Shown: piece by piece, positions 6,298 through 9,626 of the stretch
How positions within the stretch are numbered: the stretch's first letter is position 1
How the letters are laid out: every line of letters starts with the position of its first letter
DNA from: an uncultured Pedobacter sp.
Lineage (GTDB): Bacteria > Bacteroidota > Bacteroidia > Sphingobacteriales > Sphingobacteriaceae
DNA length: 9,626 nt
Assembly (NCBI GenBank): GCA_946478755.1
Contig: CAMLDJ010000204.1
Location: forward strand, 1-9,626
Direction of reading: 5' to 3'
Notes under the pieces: model-generated
The model's input: only the letters and a program-made list of their open reading frames with translations
What the model was told of the DNA's origin: nothing
The model's database searches: none
Translations under genes and position numbers: made by a program

Positions 6298-7311
6298 TTA
6301 AACTCTATTGCGGATAACAATCTTACCAAACTGCAGGCCTGAGGATAAATATGCTGCGGCCTCCTGTGCATGTGAAAGTGAGGAGAACACCTTATCGATC
6401 ACCGGTCTTATGCGGTGCTTTTCCGAAAAAGCAAGCATGTCAGAAAACTCCTGATTGCTGCCAAGCGTTGTACCCAAAATAGACAGGTTCTTCCAATAAA
6501 TATGCGCAGGGACGATGTTCTCTATCGGCCCGTCAGTACCACCCCAAAACACGAGTCTGCCTCCTGGCTTCAGCACTTCTATCAACCTGGCAAAACCCTT
6601 TCCCGATGCACTGTCCAGCACCAGATCAAAGCCTCCGGTTTCCGCATTTGCCCGACTAGCCCAGTCTTCTGTTTTATAATTAAACCCATCCTTCGCTCCC
6701 ATAGCAATAGCCTTTTGCAGTTTACCTTCAGTACCTGAAGTCACATAAGCTTCTGCCCCTGCTGCCATCACATATTGCAAGGCAAGTAATGCAGTACCGG
6801 CCCCTATGCCGGTTATCAATACCTTTTCTCCGGCTTTAACTTTTCCTTTGCTAAAAACCGCCCGGTAAGTCGTAAGACCAGCTAAGGGCAAGGCCCCCGC
6901 TTCTTCATCTGTTAAATAAGCTGGTTTTTCCTCCAGGTATTGCAGCTCCACCGCTATGTATTCAGCGAAAGTACCGGGGTCAGGACTCCCCATGATCTTA
7001 AAATCAGGACCAAAAGTCTCCGGGTTGCTACCCCAATTGCGTCCCGGATTAATAACTACTTTTTTTCCGAGCCAGGACTCGTCAACCCCCTTTCCGGTTT
7101 CCGTGATTTTACCATATCCATCTGATCCGATAACCAGTCCGCCTTCTGGTAAAGGCGCCGCGGCATAAGTGCCTTTTTGTACCCTGATGTCTCTTTGATT
7201 AAAGGCTGAATACTCCAATCTGACTAACGCCTCTCCATTAGCTGGAACCGGAGTTGGCACTTCTTTTATGATGTAAGGCTGATTATTGCCTTCTAAATAT
7301 GCTGCTTTCAT
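6298..7311 (-). CDS. Zinc-independent medium-chain dehydrogenase/reductase (quinone oxidoreductase-like)
   Basis: A 337-residue NAD(P)H-dependent MDR-superfamily oxidoreductase. The GroES-like N-terminal domain (about 1-125) contains AFNQRDIRVQKG (36-47) and VIGSDGYGKI (60-69). The Rossmann domain (about 135-285) contains ALPLAGLTTYRAV (140-152) and the nucleotide-binding loop LITGIGAGTALLALQ (165-179). The FDLVLDS strand (228-234) and LKPGGRLVFWGG (247-258) follow, and the protein ends with the usual GKIVIRNRV strand. It contains no cysteine at all, so neither the catalytic nor the structural zinc site of alcohol dehydrogenases can form; it belongs with zeta-crystallin/quinone-reductase-type or YogA-like members. 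The substrate is not predictable. It is the last gene of a three-gene unit, 14 bp after the acetyltransferase gene, and pairing with pirin suggests a redox or detoxification role. Confidence 0.92.
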   Translation of the reverse strand: MKAAYLEGNNQPYIIKEVPTPVPANGEALVRLEYSAFNQRDIRVQKGTYAAAPLPEGGLVIGSDGYGKITETGKGVDESWLGKKVVINPGRNWGSNPETFGPDFKIMGSPDPGTFAEYIAVELQYLEEKPAYLTDEEAGALPLAGLTTYRAVFSKGKVKAGEKVLITGIGAGTALLALQYVMAAGAEAYVTSGTEGKLQKAIAMGAKDGFNYKTEDWASRANAETGGFDLVLDSASGKGFARLIEVLKPGGRLVFWGGTDGPIENIVPAHIYWKNLSILGTTLGSNQEFSDMLAFSEKHRIRPVIDKVFSSLSHAQEAAAYLSSGLQFGKIVIRNRV

Positions 7312-7325
7312 TGTGATAAAATCAT

Positions 7326-7607
7326 TTAAAACAATACATCCTTAAGGTCCCCGGCTTTATCGAACACACTTTTTGCGTACGGACAAAGCGGAAGAATTTT
7401 AATATTATGCTCACGGGCATATTTAACTGCTTCCAATACCAGCTGTTTGCCCACTCCCGTACCTTCAAATCCGCTGTTTACTTCCGTATGATCAATAATG
7501 ATCTTGTCGGATCCGGCCCAGACATAAGTCAGCACCCCTGCTTCATCGTAATTTTCCATCGCTTTAAAAAAGCCATTCTTATCGGTATTATATTGTTCAA
7601 TCTCCAT
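7326..7607 (-). CDS. Small GNAT-like N-acetyltransferase (YidJ/YjdJ type)
   Basis: A 93-residue single-domain protein of the minimal Gcn5-related acetyltransferase group. The core reads DHTEVNSGFEGTGVGKQLV (39-57): the TEV strand is followed by the acetyl-CoA pyrophosphate loop G-x-G-x-G/K-x-L. Next come the helix EAVKYAREHNIKI (59-71) and the family-typical LPLCPYAKSVFDK (72-84). Full-length GNATs have an extra N-terminal half that this group lacks; about 90-100 residues is normal here. The acceptor substrate is unknown. The ATG at 7607 lies 5 bp after the pirin stop codon, with the purine-rich AAAGAAG immediately before it, so translation is probably coupled to pirin. The oxidoreductase gene follows after 14 bp. 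Confidence 0.92.
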   Translation of the reverse strand: MEIEQYNTDKNGFFKAMENYDEAGVLTYVWAGSDKIIIDHTEVNSGFEGTGVGKQLVLEAVKYAREHNIKILPLCPYAKSVFDKAGDLKDVLF

Positions 7608-7612
7608 CTTCT

Positions 7613-8512
7613 TTAGGGCCTTTGCGTTCTATTATCATTATTTTGAAGTGGCAGCGGCACGAATTCTGTTTCTCCCGGCACAGGAGAAAACGACTGCTCC
7701 AGCCACATTGTTTTGGCCTTCTCGATCATTTCGGGAGTAGAGGCTACAAAATTCCAGTAGATGATGCGCGGTTCATCAAATGGTTCGCCACCAAAAACAT
7801 AGAGGGTTGTATTTTCCTGCATGTGAAATTCGCATAGTTTGCTGTCTTTGGCAACCAGTAATTGTTTAGGACCGAAAATATTTCCTTCACTTTCTATGCC
7901 CCCTTCCAGAATGTATAACGCACTCTCGCCAAAAAGCGCCTGACCTATTTTAATTGTTTGCCTCTCCGTGGTTTTTAGCTCCAGGAAATACAGCGGGCTG
8001 TATACCGGCACTTCGGATTTCCTGCCAAAGACCTCACCAGCTATCAATTTAAAGTTTACACCCTGGTCTACCCACTCCGGCAATCCTTTCTCTTCCACAT
8101 GAAAGAATTCAGGTTCCATTTCTTCCAGATGTTTGGGTAAGGCTACCCAGATCTGTAAGCCATGCATCATCTTATCCGAGTTGCGCAAGTACCCTGGTGT
8201 CCTTTCCGAATGGACAATACCTTTTCCTGCTGTCATCCAGTTCACCTGTCCGGGCTTAATTTCTATTTCAGTACCAAGGCTATCACGATGCATAATACTT
8301 CCCTCAAAAAGATAGGTAAGTGTGGAAAGGCCAATATGCGGATGTGGAGGAACATCCATATTTTCCTGGTCGCCCATGCATACCGGCCCCATATGGTCTA
8401 TAAAAGCAAAAGGACCTACCATACGCTTCTCGCGAAAAGGCAGGAGCCGACCTACCATAAAACTGCCAATACTGGTGGGGCGCTCTTCAATGATCAGGTT
8501 AATGTTTGACAT
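7613..8512 (-). CDS. Pirin family protein
   Basis: A 299-residue bicupin. Pirins bind Fe2+ in the N-terminal cupin; bacterial members act as quercetin 2,3-dioxygenases, bind pyruvate dehydrogenase, or respond to oxidative stress. The metal ligands are present in the expected positions: PPHPHIG gives His57 and His59, and HSE gives His101 and Glu103, in GKGIVHSERTPG (97-108). The N-terminal pirin domain covers about 15-125 with GLQIWVALP (118-126) at its end. The C-terminal cupin (about 170-285) contains FLELK, ALYILEGG and LYVFGGEPFDEPRIIYWNFV and has no metal-binding motif, as usual. The ATG at 8512 (MSNINLIIEERP) is chosen; extension to a TTG at 8557 would add 15 unlike residues and run through the presumed -33 element. 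It is the first gene of the pirin-acetyltransferase-oxidoreductase unit. Confidence 0.94.
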   Translation of the reverse strand: MSNINLIIEERPTSIGSFMVGRLLPFREKRMVGPFAFIDHMGPVCMGDQENMDVPPHPHIGLSTLTYLFEGSIMHRDSLGTEIEIKPGQVNWMTAGKGIVHSERTPGYLRNSDKMMHGLQIWVALPKHLEEMEPEFFHVEEKGLPEWVDQGVNFKLIAGEVFGRKSEVPVYSPLYFLELKTTERQTIKIGQALFGESALYILEGGIESEGNIFGPKQLLVAKDSKLCEFHMQENTTLYVFGGEPFDEPRIIYWNFVASTPEMIEKAKTMWLEQSFSPVPGETEFVPLPLQNNDNRTQRP

Positions 8513-8523
8513 CTTATTTAAGG

Positions 8524-8557
8524 ATAAAGTATGGAATGCGACTAGATACCTGGACAA
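8524..8557 (-). promoter_or_regulatory. Possible promoter of the pirin operon
   Basis: On the minus strand, TTG (8555-8557) is followed after 23 bp by TACTTTAT (8524-8531), one mismatch from TAnnTTTG. The implied leader is only a few nucleotides, which makes the call uncertain. The region of 132 bp is shared with the divergent membrane-protein gene. Confidence 0.3.
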
Positions 8558-8592
8558 TGCAAGGTGAATATTTACGCCCTAAGATAACAAAA

Positions 8593-8623
8593 TGGCAATT
8601 ATCAAGCAAACTTCATACTTTTG
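8593..8623 (+). promoter_or_regulatory. Promoter of the membrane protein / cytochrome b5-like pair
   Basis: TACTTTTG (8616-8623) is an exact TAnnTTTG -7 element, with a TGG (8593-8595) 20 bp upstream as a weak -33 element. Transcription would start near 8630, giving a leader of about 15 nt before the ATG at 8645. A TTG codon at 8621 lies within this box, which argues against its use as a start. Confidence 0.45.
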
Positions 8624-8644
8624 AGCTGGAACTTATTGTCATAC

Positions 8645-9217
8645 ATGAAGTATAATCATACAAAACCGGCTTTATTGTCGATACTGCTTACAGGAGTTAT
8701 CTTCTTGTTACTACCCCTTCTTTTTGCCAGACTGGGGATCCTGTCTTTTAGCAAGGAACTATTAATATTTTCATTTATTGCCCCTGCCCTTGGTTTATGC
8801 TTGTACTGCTATTTAAACTACCGGTTTCCAAACAACAATCCGGAAAAATTCAGTCTGTCGGTCAGCAACCTGATGTTGGGCATTTGCGTGGCCATGCTGT
8901 TTTTCGGTTACCTGAAATGGTATACCGCAATTATATTTTTCATTTCTTTTGCCTTATTGCTTTATATAGAATATAAGAATAAACTACGGTTTATGTACCG
9001 GTTTTACCGGGTTTATGCCCTATTACTGCTCCCTTTTTATGCGGTATGCCTGATCATCAGAAACCGGTCTCTTTTAAAATTCGATGAACATGCAACGTTA
9101 AAATTAAAACTGGGAGGAGTTTCCATTGAAGCCTATTTCTATTTAATGGGTATGCTCTTGCTGGCGGTATACTTATTCGAGCTTTTTAAAGGTAAAACCG
9201 TAAAAGTTCATGGATAA
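8645..9217 (+). CDS. Six-helix membrane protein, degenerate lycopene-cyclase-like
   Basis: A 190-residue integral membrane protein with about six hydrophobic segments, near residues 8-29, 40-58, 72-88, 91-107, 122-140 and 161-179. I do not recognise it with certainty. From memory, its second half resembles the C-terminal half of Bacteroidota CrtYcd-type lycopene cyclases, including the last helix and basic tail, LAVYLFELFKGK. The KWYTAIIFFISFALLLY segment matches the central helices. The first half (LLPLLFARLGILSF, then APALGLCLYCYL) resembles the first cyclase repeat but lacks the G-x(5)-LPIEEW segment. In the second repeat the expected PIE(E/D) appears as SIEA. So it could be a non-cyclising homologue or a different enzyme of the same fold. 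The ATG at 8645 is chosen over a TTG at 8621. Its stop codon overlaps the next gene by 8 bp, which implies translational coupling. Confidence 0.8.
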   Translation: MKYNHTKPALLSILLTGVIFLLLPLLFARLGILSFSKELLIFSFIAPALGLCLYCYLNYRFPNNNPEKFSLSVSNLMLGICVAMLFFGYLKWYTAIIFFISFALLLYIEYKNKLRFMYRFYRVYALLLLPFYAVCLIIRNRSLLKFDEHATLKLKLGGVSIEAYFYLMGMLLLAVYLFELFKGKTVKVHG

Positions 9218-9449
9218 TCTACCTTTATACACAAAACAACAGCTCGCTTTACGGAATGGGCAAGACAAACCGCAAATATGGGTAGCCTACAAAGGATTGA
9301 TTTATGATGTGACAGAGAGCAGGTTATGGCGTAACGGCAAACATTATGAACATTGGGCGGGACAGGACCTAAGTGATGAGCTGCCTGATGCTCCGCATAC
9401 GGAAACTGTATTTGAAAAGTTCATCGCCATAGGCAAACTGCTTGGATAA
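9210..9449 (+). CDS. Cytochrome b5-like heme/steroid-binding domain protein
   Basis: A 79-residue soluble protein that is a single cytochrome b5-like domain of the small prokaryotic (MAPR-like) type. The family pattern is clear: YTKQQLALRNGQDK (7-20), the strand IWVAYKGLIYDVTES (23-37), LWRNGKHYEHWAGQDLS (39-55) and the APH motif (61-63), with FEKFIAIGKLLG at the end. Candidate heme ligands are His45, His48 and His63, or Tyr27/Tyr32 if it binds heme through tyrosine as MAPR proteins do; sequence alone does not decide. There is no signal or membrane segment, so it acts on the cytoplasmic side. The ATG at 9210 lies inside the last codons of the membrane-protein gene (overlap ATGGATAA, 9210-9217), pointing to coupled translation and a shared process. 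Confidence 0.9.
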   Translation: MDNLPLYTKQQLALRNGQDKPQIWVAYKGLIYDVTESRLWRNGKHYEHWAGQDLSDELPDAPHTETVFEKFIAIGKLLG

Positions 9450-9480
9450 AAAATGGCTACCCAGAATATGAATAGCCATT
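9448..9480 (-). terminator. Rho-independent terminator of the right-edge minus-strand gene
   Basis: AATGGCTA (9452-9459) pairs with TAGCCATT (9473-9480) across a 13-nt loop. Read on the minus strand the hairpin is followed by a T-run (complement of the A-run at 9448-9453), so it ends the gene at 9502-9626. On the plus strand, just after the cytochrome b5-like stop codon, it lacks a good T-tract and may work only weakly. Confidence 0.65.
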
Positions 9481-9501
9481 AGTTTACCTATTAGGTGCTC
9501 A

Positions 9502-9626
9502 CTAAGCTTCTATTGCAAAAGCGCTTAAGTTCACGAACTCCTGAACCCGGGCTGCTACCTCTGCTTCTGTGAGGTTCAGGATCTTCTCAGTCCCAAATTT
9601 CTCTACGCAGAACGAAGCCAGTGCCG
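9502..9626 (-). CDS. Unidentified protein, C-terminal 40 residues only
   Basis: An open frame enters from the right edge and ends at TAG (9502-9504). The visible residues run from ALASFCVEKFGTEKILNL to a tail ending VNLSAFAIEA. They look like amphipathic helices (for example LTEAEVAARVQEFVNL) with no signal or membrane segment. The terminator 22 bp beyond the stop and the protein-like composition support a real gene. I cannot assign a family from this fragment. Confidence 0.7.
   Translation of the reverse strand, partial: ALASFCVEKFGTEKILNLTEAEVAARVQEFVNLSAFAIEA

Noticed and set aside
8162..8509. Open frame of 115 codons on the plus strand, within the pirin gene
   Set aside because: Antisense shadow of a gene with all metal ligands intact; no start signal or domain.
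8513..8557. Extension of pirin to a TTG start
   Set aside because: Pirins begin near MSNINLIIEERP, and the extension overlaps likely promoter elements.
8621..8644. TTG start for the membrane protein
   Set aside because: This TTG lies inside an exact TAnnTTTG -7 box; the ATG at 8645 is better placed.
1..9626. CRISPR array, tRNA/rRNA genes, insertion sequence or phage genes
   Set aside because: No regularly spaced repeats, cloverleaf-like sequences, transposase motifs or terminal inverted repeats were seen on either strand.

Overview
The window looks like chromosome from a Bacteroidota bacterium, most likely a Sphingobacteriaceae relative such as Pedobacter. The reasons are the product set (bacterial GH3 protein, M13 lipoprotein peptidase, pirin, CBS-pair protein), the lipoprotein signals, the moderately AT-rich composition, the lack of strong Shine-Dalgarno sequences, and several copies of the Bacteroidota -7 promoter element TAnnTTTG just upstream of starts. 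The genus is inferred, not demonstrated. I see no insertion sequence, prophage, CRISPR array, tRNA or rRNA. The longest gap without a gene is about 190 bp.

Layout, left to right. A GH3-family adenylate-forming enzyme (+ strand, 5' end outside the window) is followed by a two-CBS-domain protein (+). A strong bidirectional hairpin terminator separates these from a minus-strand block: an M13 (neprilysin/PepO-type) zinc metallopeptidase lipoprotein, a stand-alone GyrI-like effector-binding protein, and a 59-residue lipoprotein that is easily missed because of its size. After a divergent regulatory region comes a plus-strand metallophosphoesterase with the five-motif signature of purple acid phosphatases. 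It converges on a compact minus-strand operon, pirin > small GNAT-like acetyltransferase > zinc-less MDR-type oxidoreductase (gaps of 5 and 14 bp). A second divergent promoter region leads to a plus-strand pair: a six-helix membrane protein resembling a degenerate lycopene-cyclase (CrtYcd-type) protein, overlapping by 8 bp a cytochrome b5-like heme-binding-fold protein. The last 125 bp hold the C-terminal end of an unidentified minus-strand gene with its own terminator.

Most of this is ordinary housekeeping and accessory chromosome. The best candidates for something new are: (1) the translationally coupled pair of a degenerate lycopene-cyclase-like membrane protein and a soluble cytochrome b5-like protein; (2) a TTAACA-N5-TTAACA direct repeat, shaped like a Pho box, upstream of the phosphatase gene and next to a perfect 12-bp palindrome; and (3) the unannotated small lipoprotein in front of the GyrI-like gene. 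No clearly new multi-gene defence or metabolic system is visible.
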